Below are positions 25,837 through 36,127 of a DNA stretch of 64,000 nucleotides, piece by piece. The translations under genes and the position numbers were made by a program. The notes under the pieces are model-generated. The model was given only the letters and a program-made list of their open reading frames with translations. It did not search any database and had not been told where the DNA came from. How positions within the stretch are numbered: position 1 is the first letter of the stretch; each line of letters starts with the position of its first letter. This stretch comes from Paenibacillus aestuarii (GTDB lineage: Bacteria; Bacillota; Bacilli; Paenibacillales; NBRC-103111). The stretch is taken from contig NZ_JAQFVF010000019.1 of NCBI RefSeq assembly GCF_027789125.1, positions 1 through 64,000 of the forward strand. The letters are read 5' to 3'.

Positions 25837-27603
25837 CTAAACAGTGAACTTCTGCAGCGACAACTGCAGTTCTTCGGCCAATCCAGCCAACGACTTAGCG
25901 GAATTCTCAATCTCTTCCGTGGTGGACATTTGCTCTTGGCTGGCGGCCGCCGTTTCCTGACTCACACTGATTCCCGTCTCGGAAACAGCGCTGACAACCC
26001 CCATCACTTCTTCAATCCGCACGTTCGCAGCTGCTAAGTGATGAATCGATTGATTCACATCCTCGACTTTGGCATTCACCATCTCGACGGATTCTTCAAT
26101 ATGTACGAACGACTCTTGAACTTGCTCCGAGATCGTTAAACCTTCCTTTACCTTGCCTGCGCCGGCTTGCATCGATACGACAGCGTGATTAATCTGTCTT
26201 TGGATCGTCGCCACCAGATTCGTGATATCACGCGCGGAAGAAGACGATTGCTCTGCCAGCTTGCGCACTTCACCAGCTACAACCGCAAAACCGCGGCCCG
26301 CTTCACCCGCTCTTGCAGCCTCAATCGCGGCGTTGAGCGACAGCAAATTCGTTTGCGTAGCGATTTCGTTAATAACGCCGACAATTTTTCCAATCGCATG
26401 GGCGTTCTTGCCAAGCTCCTCAACGACTGTGCCAACTTCTCCCGACGCTTCGGCAATCTCGCGCATTTGATCGGAGATCGACAGTACGGATTGCTTCCCG
26501 TTTTGCGCAGCTGTAGTCGCTTGTCCGACCAAAATAGCCACTTCTTGCGCAGAAACGTCAATCTGCTTGGTGCTTTGCAGCATTTGATGCACTGCCTCGT
26601 TCGCTTGGTTAACACCACTGAACTGCTTCTCAAAATCTTGTGCCAACTGCAAGCTGTACGTAGCGACCTGTTTCGCCGCCATCGAGCTTTGCTCCGAGCT
26701 AGCGAGCAGCTCTTCGGAACTGGCCGATAACGTCAATGCATTATCCGCAATTTGTGAGACGAGCGTGCGCAAGCTTTCGGTCATTACATTAAAAGATCCT
26801 GTCAATTTACCGACTTCATCACGATAAGGATAATTTCCTTTTACTGACAAATCCCCACTTGCCGCTTTCTCCATCTTCTCCTGCAGTGCGCGAATCGGCG
26901 TGGTAATAATCATATTGAGGGCCAAAGCATTGACCGTCAAAATAATCATAGCAATGATAATCGTAACGATAATTACCGTGTGCGAAACCGTTGAATCGCT
27001 CTTGTTCGTTTGCTGGAATTGCTCTGCAGCAGCTTCTTTCAGCGCGACCAGTTTGCCCAGCGCTTCCACCGTTTGGCTCCCCTGAGGAGATACCTGTGTA
27101 TTATAGACTTGATAAGCAACTTGGTTATTCTGCGTAGCATGCTCAATAGCGGCTGAACTGACTTCGCGGTACTTAGCATTCTGTTCTTCAAAAGCGTCAT
27201 AAGCCGCTTTTTCTTCAGCCGTCATTGGAATTTGTCCCAATTTCGTGACCAAGTCATTATTTGTCTTAATGCCTTCATCCAATTGAGCCTTCAGCTTACC
27301 CTTGTACTTCACATCAATGGTCAGCATCATTTCCAGCAAGTTAGATTCGAGGTCATTAAAATTGGCTTTTAACTGATTGCCCCATTTAACAGAAAGCAAG
27401 CTTTCTTCGTACATTCTTGTCGAATTGCCTGCCATCTTATCCATATAGAAATAGCCGACCAAACCTACGATGAGTAAAAATAAAATAGCCATTGCATTCA
27501 TCAGAAGCAACTTCGATCGCAACTGTAAATGGCGAAGCATGGTCATGCTGAAGTTCACATTCTTTACACGTTGAGCAAGCTTCAAATTCATTTTGAATTT
27601 CAA
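25837..27603 (-). CDS. Methyl-accepting chemotaxis protein, 4-helix-bundle sensor
   Basis: 588 residues. A cytoplasmic stub of about 30 residues, a membrane helix ([22 protein letters not shown]), a 4HB_MCP-type extracellular helical bundle, a second helix near residue 215, HAMP, then the signalling domain with the conserved hairpin tip [20 protein letters not shown]. It controls CheA and thereby the flagellar motor. The TTG at 27603 follows GGGGG by ten bases; ATG at 27591 is the alternative. No other chemotaxis gene is near. Ligand unknown. Confidence 0.92.
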   Translation of the reverse strand: MKFKMNLKLAQRVKNVNFSMTMLRHLQLRSKLLLMNAMAILFLLIVGLVGYFYMDKMAGNSTRMYEESLLSVKWGNQLKANFNDLESNLLEMMLTIDVKYKGKLKAQLDEGIKTNNDLVTKLGQIPMTAEEKAAYDAFEEQNAKYREVSSAAIEHATQNNQVAYQVYNTQVSPQGSQTVEALGKLVALKEAAAEQFQQTNKSDSTVSHTVIIVTIIIAMIILTVNALALNMIITTPIRALQEKMEKAASGDLSVKGNYPYRDEVGKLTGSFNVMTESLRTLVSQIADNALTLSASSEELLASSEQSSMAAKQVATYSLQLAQDFEKQFSGVNQANEAVHQMLQSTKQIDVSAQEVAILVGQATTAAQNGKQSVLSISDQMREIAEASGEVGTVVEELGKNAHAIGKIVGVINEIATQTNLLSLNAAIEAARAGEAGRGFAVVAGEVRKLAEQSSSSARDITNLVATIQRQINHAVVSMQAGAGKVKEGLTISEQVQESFVHIEESVEMVNAKVEDVNQSIHHLAAANVRIEEVMGVVSAVSETGISVSQETAAASQEQMSTTEEIENSAKSLAGLAEELQLSLQKFTV

Positions 27604-28044
27604 GATGACAGTTCCCCCTTCAGATCGGTTGATCTTGCGTCTGAACGTTCAGTCCGAAAGAAAACCATCTTTTCTAGTGATTTGGTGGCACTTTTTCTAA
27701 CACTAGTTAAAAAATTTACCTATGGTTTATTTTACAAAATCGTTACTTTTATGTAAAGATAAATATCTCCGAAACACCTACTACTAAATGCATATTATAT
27801 GTTAAAAAATTATAAGAATAGTTAACAATTACCTAATAAAGGTCTACCGATGATAGGAATAGTTGAATTTCCGCTTTATAGGAATGACAGGAGATCTAAC
27901 ATCTGTGGATATATTTATGATTAGCTGAGGAAAAAATCCTGCCTTCTTACATGGAGATGACAACACAACTCGATGAGGTCAATCGAGCTGAGATGATTAC
28001 AGTTTACCGCCAGCTCCTCTACAGTTGCCTTCTGCAAATTTCTC
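27604..28044. other. Intergenic stretch upstream of the serC promoter
   Basis: About 440 AT-rich bases between the MCP gene and the serC promoter. It must hold the MCP promoter on the minus strand, but neither a sigma-A nor a sigma-D box is clear. A frame at 27951-28172 crosses the serC promoter and leader and is not supported. Confidence 0.4.
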
Positions 28045-28073
28045 TTGACCTTTTTCCGCAGCAAGCCTATACT
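28045..28073 (+). promoter_or_regulatory. serC promoter
   Basis: TTGACC at 28045-28050 and TATACT at 28068-28073 are separated by 17 bases, predicting a transcript start near 28080, about 150 bases before the T-box sequence. Confidence 0.7.
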
Positions 28074-28079
28074 TCTAAT

Positions 28080-28299
28080 CAACCAAATGACGTGATCATG
28101 CCAATGATGAGCATCCAACTCGGAGGCGTTCTCGCCAAGAAGGGCCGATCGGCACAGGCCTTTCTAAGTTAACCGGACCCGCCCGTTATCGCGGAACCAA
28201 GTGGAGTTGCGTTCAATAAGCAGCGCAGCTCAAATTGGGTGGCACCGCGAGCTAACGCTCCTCGTCCCAATCGGATGAGGGCGTTTTTTGTTTTTTTCA
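28080..28299 (+). ncRNA. T-box leader of serC
   Basis: The T-box antiterminator sequence AAATTGGGTGGCACCGCG lies at 28232-28249 and is preceded by CCGTTATC (28183-28190) and a stem GAGTTGCG/CGCAGCTC, all standard for the 3' half of a T-box. A terminator hairpin (AACGC...GCGTT, 28254-28285) and a long T-run follow. Uncharged tRNA should favour read-through into serC; serine is expected from the gene. The 5' half is only about 100 bases and I could not resolve stem I or the specifier codon. Confidence 0.88.
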
Positions 28300-28322
28300 G
28301 ACATATATGGGAGGTATTCGCA

Positions 28323-29417
28323 ATGACACAACAGAAGCGTAAGTTCAATTTCAACCCCGGCCCTGCAGCCATGCCGCTCGAGGTGCTGGAACAAGCGCAA
28401 GCGCAGTTCGTAGACTATCAAGGCAGCGGGATCGCGCTGATGGAGATGTCTCACCGCAGCCGGCTCGTCGAGGATTTGACCGAGGAGACGCAGCAGCTGC
28501 TCCTGGATTTGCTCGAGCTGCCGAGCGATTATCAGGTGCTTTTCATGGGCGGCGGAGCCAGCGCACAATTCGCGTTATTACCCGCGAACTTTGTTCAGCC
28601 TCATCAAACAGCCAATTATGTCCTGACAGGCAGCTTTGCGGAAAAAGCCTTCAAAGAGGCCGCCTACCTGGGACGCACCCATGCGGCTGCAAGTTCCAAA
28701 GCGCAAGGGTGGCGTCATATTCCGGCTATCGCTGCAGACGATTTAACCCCTGACGCCGCCTATGTGCACATCACGCTGAACAATACGATCGAGGGCTCAC
28801 GCTATCTCGAGGTGCCGGAGGTTGGCGATGTGCCGCTTGTGGCCGATGCGACCAGCGAGATTTTAAGCCGCAGGCTGGATATGAAGCGCTTCTCCATGAT
28901 CTATGCCGGGGCGCAAAAAAATCTCGGTCCCGCCGGCGTAACGGTTGCCATTCTCCGCAGCGAATGGCTGGAGAACGCTTCACAGGCAATCCCGGAAATT
29001 TGGCGCTATTCGACCTTTGCTGCTAATCGTTCCCTTTACAACACACCTCCGGTTCACTCCATTTATATGATGAATCTGGTGTTGAAATGGACACAGCAGC
29101 TAGGCAGCGTGGATCAACTGGAAAAGCAAAACGCACACAAAGCCAAGCTGCTCTACGACGTTATCGACGCAAGCGAAGACTTTTATCGAGGCATCATTGA
29201 TACCGAATATAGATCCCATATGAATGTAACATGGAGAATGAAAAGCGAAGATTTGGAAAAGCGATTTATCCAGGACGCGGCCAACAACGGTTTTGAAGGC
29301 TTAGCGGGCCATCGGAGCGTCGGCGGGCTGCGGGCCTCAGCCTACAATGCCGTACCTGTTGAAGCTTGTCAGGCTTTGGCCGAGTTTATGATTGATTTTG
29401 CCAGGAAGAATGGGTAA
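28323..29417 (+). CDS. serC: Phosphoserine aminotransferase
   Basis: 364 residues, class V PLP aminotransferase. It begins MTQQKRKFNFNPGPAAMPLE; MGGGASAQFALLPANF binds the cofactor phosphate side and MIYAGAQKNLGPAGVTV carries the PLP lysine. It converts 3-phosphohydroxypyruvate and glutamate to phosphoserine and 2-oxoglutarate in serine synthesis. GGGAGG precedes the ATG at 28323; an upstream in-frame ATG lies inside the terminator region and is wrong. Controlled by the T-box leader. Confidence 0.96.
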   Translation: MTQQKRKFNFNPGPAAMPLEVLEQAQAQFVDYQGSGIALMEMSHRSRLVEDLTEETQQLLLDLLELPSDYQVLFMGGGASAQFALLPANFVQPHQTANYVLTGSFAEKAFKEAAYLGRTHAAASSKAQGWRHIPAIAADDLTPDAAYVHITLNNTIEGSRYLEVPEVGDVPLVADATSEILSRRLDMKRFSMIYAGAQKNLGPAGVTVAILRSEWLENASQAIPEIWRYSTFAANRSLYNTPPVHSIYMMNLVLKWTQQLGSVDQLEKQNAHKAKLLYDVIDASEDFYRGIIDTEYRSHMNVTWRMKSEDLEKRFIQDAANNGFEGLAGHRSVGGLRASAYNAVPVEACQALAEFMIDFARKNG

Positions 29418-29453
29418 GGTTAAAGCATATCTCATCAAAGCGAGGGAACTTAC

Positions 29454-30125
29454 TTGAGTAATGAGCTTGTAAAAAAACTGCGTCTTGCCGGCTGCAAGCG
29501 GGCGCTTATCTTGAATGCTCCGGCCGGCTATATGGAGAAGCTTGAACCACTGCCGGATGGTGTTCTCGTCACGCAGCATAAAGAAGGTGCGCAAGCCTAC
29601 GATTTCGTGCAACTGTTCGTGCACAACGTTGGCGAGGTGCAAAGCTTGGCTCCACAGGCCATCGAAGCTGTAATACCGGAAGGGATGCTGTGGATTAATT
29701 ATCCGAAAGGCAGCGGTAAAATCAAAACGGACATCAACCGCGATTCTGGCTGGCAAACGGTCACCGATCTGGCCTTCGAGGGCGTCTCCCTCGTTTCTGT
29801 CGATGAGACCTGGTCCGCTATGCGCTTCCGTCCCAAAGCGCTGGTCAAAGCCCCGCGGAGCGAGCGGCTCGCCGTCTCTGCCGACAAAGCACCCAAAGCG
29901 CCCGGAAACGCCGATAAAACCGTCATTGTCCCTGATGATCTCGCCTCCGCCTTCCAGGGTCATCCCGAAGCCCAAGCTTTCTTCGCTACATTGTCATATA
30001 CGAACCGCAAAGAATATGTCCGCTGGATCACCGATGCCAAACGGGAAGAAACTCGCAGTAGCCGGGTGGAGAAAACGATCGACAAGCTATCGCGCGGGAT
30101 TAAAAATCCGATGGTCAAAGAATAA
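29454..30125 (+). CDS. YdeI/OmdA family protein with N-terminal DUF3052-like domain
   Basis: 223 residues. The C-terminal half reads VPDDLASAFQGHPEAQAFF, then LSYTNRKEYVRWITDAKREE, the signature of the YdeI/OmpD-associated (OmdA) family. The N-terminal half (KKLRLAGCKRALILNAPAGY and LWINYPKGSGKIKTDI) resembles DUF3052. No catalytic residues are known; some relatives are called bacteriocin-protection proteins without strong evidence. A TTG start follows GAGGG by seven bases, 36 bases after serC, so it may share that transcript. Confidence 0.82.
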   Translation: MSNELVKKLRLAGCKRALILNAPAGYMEKLEPLPDGVLVTQHKEGAQAYDFVQLFVHNVGEVQSLAPQAIEAVIPEGMLWINYPKGSGKIKTDINRDSGWQTVTDLAFEGVSLVSVDETWSAMRFRPKALVKAPRSERLAVSADKAPKAPGNADKTVIVPDDLASAFQGHPEAQAFFATLSYTNRKEYVRWITDAKREETRSSRVEKTIDKLSRGIKNPMVKE

Positions 30126-30177
30126 AAAAAGTCCCATGGACAGCATTTCTGCTGATCTCATGGGACTTTGCTTTTTT
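30124..30177. terminator. Bidirectional terminator between YdeI-like gene and lpdA
   Basis: AAAGTCCCATG pairs with CATGGGACTTT around a loop that itself contains CAGCA/TGCTG; A-run on the left and T-run on the right serve both convergent units. Confidence 0.93.
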
Positions 30178-30178
30178 A

Positions 30179-31600
30179 TTATTTGCTTGATCCAAGCTGA
30201 TGGATCGGATGACCAAGTGCGCCTTCGGCAGCATCCATCACCATTTCCGTTAACGTTGGGTGAGCGTGAATCGTGAGGGCGATATCTTCCAGATTCGCCG
30301 CCATCTCGATCGCAAGCGCAAGCTCGCCGATGAGGTTGGACGCTTCTGGACCGACAACTTGGCCGCCAAGCAGCAAGCCAGTTTCTTTGTCGCCAACCAG
30401 TTTCACGAAGCCTTGACCAGCGTTTAACGAGTTCGCACGGCCGTTAGCCGCGTAAGGGAACTTGCCGATTGTTACGTTGTAGCCTTTTTCTTTGGCTTCT
30501 GTTTCGTTCAAGCCAACGCTGGCAATCTCCGGATCGGAGAAGACAACGGCTGGAATACCTTTGTAATCCACGACGCTAGGCAATCCGGCAATCGCTTCTG
30601 CAGCTACTTTTGCTTCATAAGAAGCTTTATGCGCAAGAGCAAGACCAGGAACGATATCACCAATGGCAAAAATGTGCGGAATGCTTGTACGGCCTTGGTT
30701 GTCCACCTCGATCATGCCGCGATCCGTCATTTTCAGGTTGATCAGATCAAGGCCAAGCTCACCGTCGGTGTTAGGACGACGGCCTACAGTTACCAAAACA
30801 TAGTCAGCTGTCACTTGTTTCTCTTCACCTTTGACCGTGAATGTAACGGTTACGTCGTTTTCTGTTTTGGTATGAGATTGAGCCAGCGCTTCCGTATGAA
30901 CTTCGACGCCGATTTTCTCTAAGTTGCGGGCAACCAGCTTCGTCATTTCTTTCTCAAAACCTGGCAGAACGTGATCGGAGCCTTCAAGCACCGTTACTTT
31001 CGTACCGAATTTCGCGAACGTTTGACCCAGCTCGATGCCGATGTAGCCGCCGCCGATTACAACCATGCTCTTCGGAATTTCACTCAGTTGCAGAGCTTCC
31101 GTGGAAGAAAGAATTCTTCCGCCGTAAGGGAAAGCTTTCAGCTCGATCGGCCGGGAGCCCGTCGCGATGATGCAATGCTGGAAGCGGTAGCGAGGCGCTT
31201 CTTGATCATTGAATACACGTGCTTCGTGTTCGTTAATGAACATGGCTTCGCCTTGGAACATTTGAATTTTGTTGCCTTTCAGCAGCTGACTGACGCCGCC
31301 CGTTTGCTTCTTAATGATGCTGTTTTTCCATTCTTGCACTTTCGCGAAGTCAACCTTCACGTTCTCTACAGAAATCCCCATGCTGTCCGCATGCTGTGCA
31401 TGCTCATACGTATGAGCCGCAGAGATCAAAGCTTTGGATGGGATACAGCCGCGGTTCAAGCACACGCCGCCCCATTCCGATTTATCGACAATCAAGACGC
31501 TTTTGCCCAGTTGAGCGGCGCGGATGGCGGCTACGTAGCCGCCAGGACCTGCACCAATCACTAGCACGTCAATATCTAGAGAAGCATCTCCTACTACCAT
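30179..31600 (-). CDS. lpdA: Dihydrolipoyl dehydrogenase (E3)
   Basis: 473 residues. FAD-binding VLVIGAGPGGYVAAIRAAQ, redox disulfide Cys47 and Cys52 in GGVCLNRGCIPSKAL, NAD-binding VIGGGYIGIELGQ, and the C-terminal His-Glu pair in HAHPTLTEMVMDAAE. It reoxidises the lipoyl groups of the E2 subunit, reducing NAD. GGAGGTG precedes the ATG at 31600 by seven bases. It is the last gene of pdhA-pdhB-pdhC-lpdA and lies four bases after pdhC. Confidence 0.96.
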   Translation of the reverse strand: MVVGDASLDIDVLVIGAGPGGYVAAIRAAQLGKSVLIVDKSEWGGVCLNRGCIPSKALISAAHTYEHAQHADSMGISVENVKVDFAKVQEWKNSIIKKQTGGVSQLLKGNKIQMFQGEAMFINEHEARVFNDQEAPRYRFQHCIIATGSRPIELKAFPYGGRILSSTEALQLSEIPKSMVVIGGGYIGIELGQTFAKFGTKVTVLEGSDHVLPGFEKEMTKLVARNLEKIGVEVHTEALAQSHTKTENDVTVTFTVKGEEKQVTADYVLVTVGRRPNTDGELGLDLINLKMTDRGMIEVDNQGRTSIPHIFAIGDIVPGLALAHKASYEAKVAAEAIAGLPSVVDYKGIPAVVFSDPEIASVGLNETEAKEKGYNVTIGKFPYAANGRANSLNAGQGFVKLVGDKETGLLLGGQVVGPEASNLIGELALAIEMAANLEDIALTIHAHPTLTEMVMDAAEGALGHPIHQLGSSK

Positions 31601-31604
31601 GCTG

Positions 31605-32936
31605 TTACACCTCCAAGACAAGAAGCTCTGGATCAGCCAGAAGCTGCTTGATGTAGTTCAGGAAGCTTTGCGCTGTCGCTCCGTCCACGATACGGTGGTC
31701 AAAGCTCAAGGACAAGGCCATAACCGAAGCGGCTACGATTTCCCCGTTTTTCACCACTGGTTTCTCTGTAATGCGGCCTGCACCCAGAATCGCAACTTCA
31801 GGGAAGTTGATAACTGGTGTAAAGAACATACCGCCCACAGAACCGATATTCGTAATGGAGATCGTTCCACCCTTCATCTCAGCAGGAGCCAATTTGCCTT
31901 CGCGTCCGCGAACGGCAAGATCCTTGATGGAAGAAGCAATCGACCATACGTTTTTGCGGTCTGCGTCATGAATAACTGGCACGAGCAAGCCATTGTCTGT
32001 ATCGGTTGCGATACCGATGTTGTAGTACTTCTTGTAGACGATCTCTTGTTTCTCTTCGTCGATCATCGCGTTCAATGCCGGGAATTGACGGCAAGCCGCT
32101 ACCAGCGCCTTCACGATGAATGGCAGGTAGGTCAACTTCACGCCTTTCTTCTCGGCGAGAGGCTTCGTGCGCTCACGCAGCGCCACAAGAGCTGTTACGT
32201 CGATTTCGTCCATCAACGTGACGTGCGGAGCCGTGTACACGGATTTGACCATCGCGTTCGCGATCACTTTGCGGATGCCTTTGAAAGGAACGCGCTCTTC
32301 TACGCGATCGCCAACTGCAACAACCTGCGCGCTTGCCGCAGGTGCTGCCGCGCCAGCTGCTTCACTCGCAGCTGGTGCTGCCGCTTGAGCTGCCGCAGGA
32401 GCAGCTCCTGTGAAGCCAAGCACGTCCTCACGCGTGATGCGGCCGTGTTTGCCTGTAGGTGTCACCTCTGCGAGGTTGACGCCTTTTTCTCTTGCCAGCT
32501 TGCGCACGCTAGGTGTCGCAAGCACTTCGCGGCCAGCAGCTGCCGTAGGCGCTGCTGCCACGGCTGGCGCTGCGGCTGGAGCCGCTGCCGGTGCCGCCAC
32601 AGCTGCAGGTGCTGCAGCTGGCGCCGGTGCTGCTGCCGGAGGCGCAGCTACGGCCGTACCGCCGCCTGTATGGATCGACTCCGCAGGAATTTCACCTGTA
32701 ACTTCGATCGTCATGACCAATTCGCCGACATGGCAAATTTGGCCGTCTTTTACTTTTATATCTACAACTTTTCCTTCAACCGGACAAGGAACTTCAACGA
32801 CAGCTTTATCGTTCTGAACTTCCATCAGGATCGTTTCGTCGGTAACCGTATCTCCGGCTTTAACCAACATTTTCACGATCTCGCCTTCATGTATGCCTTC
32901 ACCAAGCTCTGGGAACTTGTATTCAAACAATGCCAC
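31605..32936 (-). CDS. pdhC: Pyruvate dehydrogenase E2, dihydrolipoyllysine acetyltransferase
   Basis: 443 residues: one N-terminal lipoyl domain with lipoyl-lysine Lys44 in VQNDKAVVEV, a long Ala/Pro linker (about 95-130), an E1/E3-binding domain (ATPSVRKLAREKGVNL, TGKHGRITREDV), a second Ala-rich linker, and the catalytic domain with SFDHRIVDGATAQSF (HXXXDG). It forms the core of the complex. The usual TDK motif at the lipoyl site is NDK here. The Ala-rich linkers produce long antisense open frames that are not genes. Confidence 0.96.
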   Translation of the reverse strand: MALFEYKFPELGEGIHEGEIVKMLVKAGDTVTDETILMEVQNDKAVVEVPCPVEGKVVDIKVKDGQICHVGELVMTIEVTGEIPAESIHTGGGTAVAAPPAAAPAPAAAPAAVAAPAAAPAAAPAVAAAPTAAAGREVLATPSVRKLAREKGVNLAEVTPTGKHGRITREDVLGFTGAAPAAAQAAAPAASEAAGAAAPAASAQVVAVGDRVEERVPFKGIRKVIANAMVKSVYTAPHVTLMDEIDVTALVALRERTKPLAEKKGVKLTYLPFIVKALVAACRQFPALNAMIDEEKQEIVYKKYYNIGIATDTDNGLLVPVIHDADRKNVWSIASSIKDLAVRGREGKLAPAEMKGGTISITNIGSVGGMFFTPVINFPEVAILGAGRITEKPVVKNGEIVAASVMALSLSFDHRIVDGATAQSFLNYIKQLLADPELLVLEV

Positions 32937-32971
32937 GTGTGCTTCCTCCTCTTACCTTCGACTGGACTGGA

Positions 32972-33949
32972 TTAGAATTCGAGTACTTGCTTGACGCCTG
33001 CGATGACACTTGCCGGGCTAGGCAGCCAAGCGTCTTCGATTTGTGCGAATGGGTAAATTGTATCTGGCGGAGCTACACGAAGCACTGGCGCTTCCAAGTG
33101 CAGGATCGCTTTTTCATTAATTTGTGCGATAACTTCGGCAGCTACACCGGAAGTTTTCTGCGCTTCTTGAACGATGATCGCACGGTTCGTTTTCTTAACG
33201 GACGCGACGATGGTATCGATATCCAGCGGAAGCAGCGTACGCAAGTCGATAACTTCGGCTTTAATGCCTTCTTTTTCAAGCTCTTCAGCCGCTTTCACGG
33301 AAGTATGAACCATCGCGCCGTAAGTAATGATGGTTACATCGGAGCCTTCGCGAACGATATTAGCTTTGCCAAGCTCAACCGTATACTCGCCTTCAGGCAC
33401 TTCTGCGCGGAATGCGCGGTATAAGTTCAGATGCTCCATGAAGAAAACCGGGTCATTATCGCGAATCGCGGAAATGAGCAAGCCTTTTGCATCGTAAGGG
33501 TTGGATGGAACGACAACTTTGATACCAGGCGTTTGCACAAGCAAACCTTCCAATGGATCTGTGTGCAGCTCAGCTGCTTTAACGCCGCCGCCAAAAGGCG
33601 TACGGAAAACGATTGGCGCATTGTAGCGGCCGCCGGAACGGTAACGCATACGAGCTGCTTGAACGCAGATTTGGTCGAGCGCTTCGTAGATAAAGCCTAC
33701 GAACTGAATTTCAGCGATCGGACGGAAGCCTTGCACGCCCATACCGACGGCAAGTCCACCGATGGCGGATTCGGCAAGCGGTGTATCGAATACGCGGTCT
33801 TCGCCGAATTCTTTTTGCAAGCCTTCTGTCGCACGGAATACGCCGCCGACGTGGCCTACGTCTTCACCGAACAAAATTACGTTAGGATCTCTTTCGAGTT
33901 CGACGCGCATTGCGTCTTTTATCGCTTGAATCATTGTCATTTGTGCCAT
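32972..33949 (-). CDS. pdhB: Pyruvate dehydrogenase E1, beta subunit
   Basis: 325 residues, transketolase-like. [20 protein letters not shown] and [19 protein letters not shown] are the conserved E1-beta opening; [20 protein letters not shown] and [19 protein letters not shown] follow. It pairs with PdhA to bind thiamine diphosphate and decarboxylate pyruvate. Length and motifs equal the Bacillus subunit. 45 bases follow pdhA and 35 precede pdhC. Confidence 0.96.
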   Translation of the reverse strand: MAQMTMIQAIKDAMRVELERDPNVILFGEDVGHVGGVFRATEGLQKEFGEDRVFDTPLAESAIGGLAVGMGVQGFRPIAEIQFVGFIYEALDQICVQAARMRYRSGGRYNAPIVFRTPFGGGVKAAELHTDPLEGLLVQTPGIKVVVPSNPYDAKGLLISAIRDNDPVFFMEHLNLYRAFRAEVPEGEYTVELGKANIVREGSDVTIITYGAMVHTSVKAAEELEKEGIKAEVIDLRTLLPLDIDTIVASVKKTNRAIIVQEAQKTSGVAAEVIAQINEKAILHLEAPVLRVAPPDTIYPFAQIEDAWLPSPASVIAGVKQVLEF

Positions 33950-33994
33950 GACTTTTTCGTGCCTCCTAAGAAAACTGGTTATCGTAAAATGAAC

Positions 33995-35083
<1,089 letters not shown>

Positions 35084-35297
35084 TCACCTCATATATGATT
35101 TTGATGCCTGCTAACTGAATTTCTGTTATAGTATTATTATAAACCTGTTTTTGTGAATTGTACACCAGTTTCCCTTAAGAATCTAAGGTCTTTTCGCCTT
35201 TTTGTATAGTACAGTTCCTGAAAATATATAATACAGTTAATAACAAGTTAATAAACTGCTATAATACACCTCACCTTTTTAAGGAGGATTTTTCCAA

Positions 35298-36026
35298 ATG
35301 GACGACTCTCGCTACTACAAAAGAACGATCGTGAAGGATGAGCTTGCCTCCTCCCATCTGGGTGAGATCCGCACCCTGCGCATCTACCTCCCGCCGGGCT
35401 ATAACGAGCTGCTTTCTTATCCGGTGATCTACTGCCAGGACGGGGAGCAGTTTTTCAATTTCGGGCGCATAGCCACCACATTGACCCGCTGCATTCTCGA
35501 TGAGGGCCTTGAGCCTGCCATCGTGGTTGGTGTCGATGTTGATGTGTTGACCCGCACTTCGGAGTATGCCCCCGAAGGCGAACGCCACGACACTTATTGC
35601 CGCTTCTTCGCGGAAGAGCTGCTCCCGTACATCGAGGGCAAGTACCCGGTGCGCAGTGACCGCACGGAGCGCATATTGGCGGGAGACTCTTTGGGAGGCA
35701 CGGTTTCCCTGCATCTCGCCTTAGATTATCGTAGCCTTTTTTGCCGTGTAATATCCTTGTCCGGGGCATTTTTCGACTTGACACGCTCGCGTCTGGAACG
35801 GGAGGACGACCTGTCCTGGCTGGAAATGTACATGCTCATCGGAATGGATGAAACGGATGTCACAACCGAGCGCGGCACGTTTGACTTTGTTAGAGAAAAC
35901 CGCGAAACCAAAGCGGTCCTGGAACGCAAAAAAGCCGGGCTTCTTTACCTCGAGAAGCCCGGCAAGCATATTTGGGGGTTCTGGCAGGGGGAATTGGACG
36001 CTGCTTTGACGTATTTTTTGGGGTGA
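35298..36026 (+). CDS. Esterase family protein (alpha/beta hydrolase, Fes/EsteraseD type)
   Basis: 242 residues. YLPPGYNELLSYPVIYCQDG opens the hydrolase fold and ILAGDSLGGTVSLHLAL is the nucleophile elbow (GDSLGG). The late His in KPGKHIWGFW completes the triad. This family (PF00756) includes enterochelin esterases and feruloyl or S-formylglutathione hydrolases; no signal peptide, so intracellular. AAGGAGG precedes the ATG. A TATAAT box lies at 35260-35265. Substrate unknown. Confidence 0.88.
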   Translation: MDDSRYYKRTIVKDELASSHLGEIRTLRIYLPPGYNELLSYPVIYCQDGEQFFNFGRIATTLTRCILDEGLEPAIVVGVDVDVLTRTSEYAPEGERHDTYCRFFAEELLPYIEGKYPVRSDRTERILAGDSLGGTVSLHLALDYRSLFCRVISLSGAFFDLTRSRLEREDDLSWLEMYMLIGMDETDVTTERGTFDFVRENRETKAVLERKKAGLLYLEKPGKHIWGFWQGELDAALTYFLG

Positions 36027-36062
36027 GTGGCGCGGGGGCTCTTCGCGAGCTCAATATAGACC

Positions 36063-36091
36063 AAATAGCGGAAGTCTCCCTTCCGCTATTT
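36063..36091. repeat. 12-bp perfect palindrome, AAATAGCGGAAG type
   Basis: AAATAGCGGAAG (36063-36074) is the exact inverse of CTTCCGCTATTT (36080-36091), with a five-base loop. No T-run follows, so it is weak as a terminator. It sits between convergent genes and resembles a dispersed REP-like palindrome. Confidence 0.7.
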
Positions 36092-36127
36092 GCTGCGCAA
36101 ACCCCACTTCGTGACTGACTACGACTC

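Noticed and set aside
27951..28172. A 73-codon frame upstream of serC.
   Set aside because: It has no ribosome binding site and runs across the serC promoter and T-box leader.
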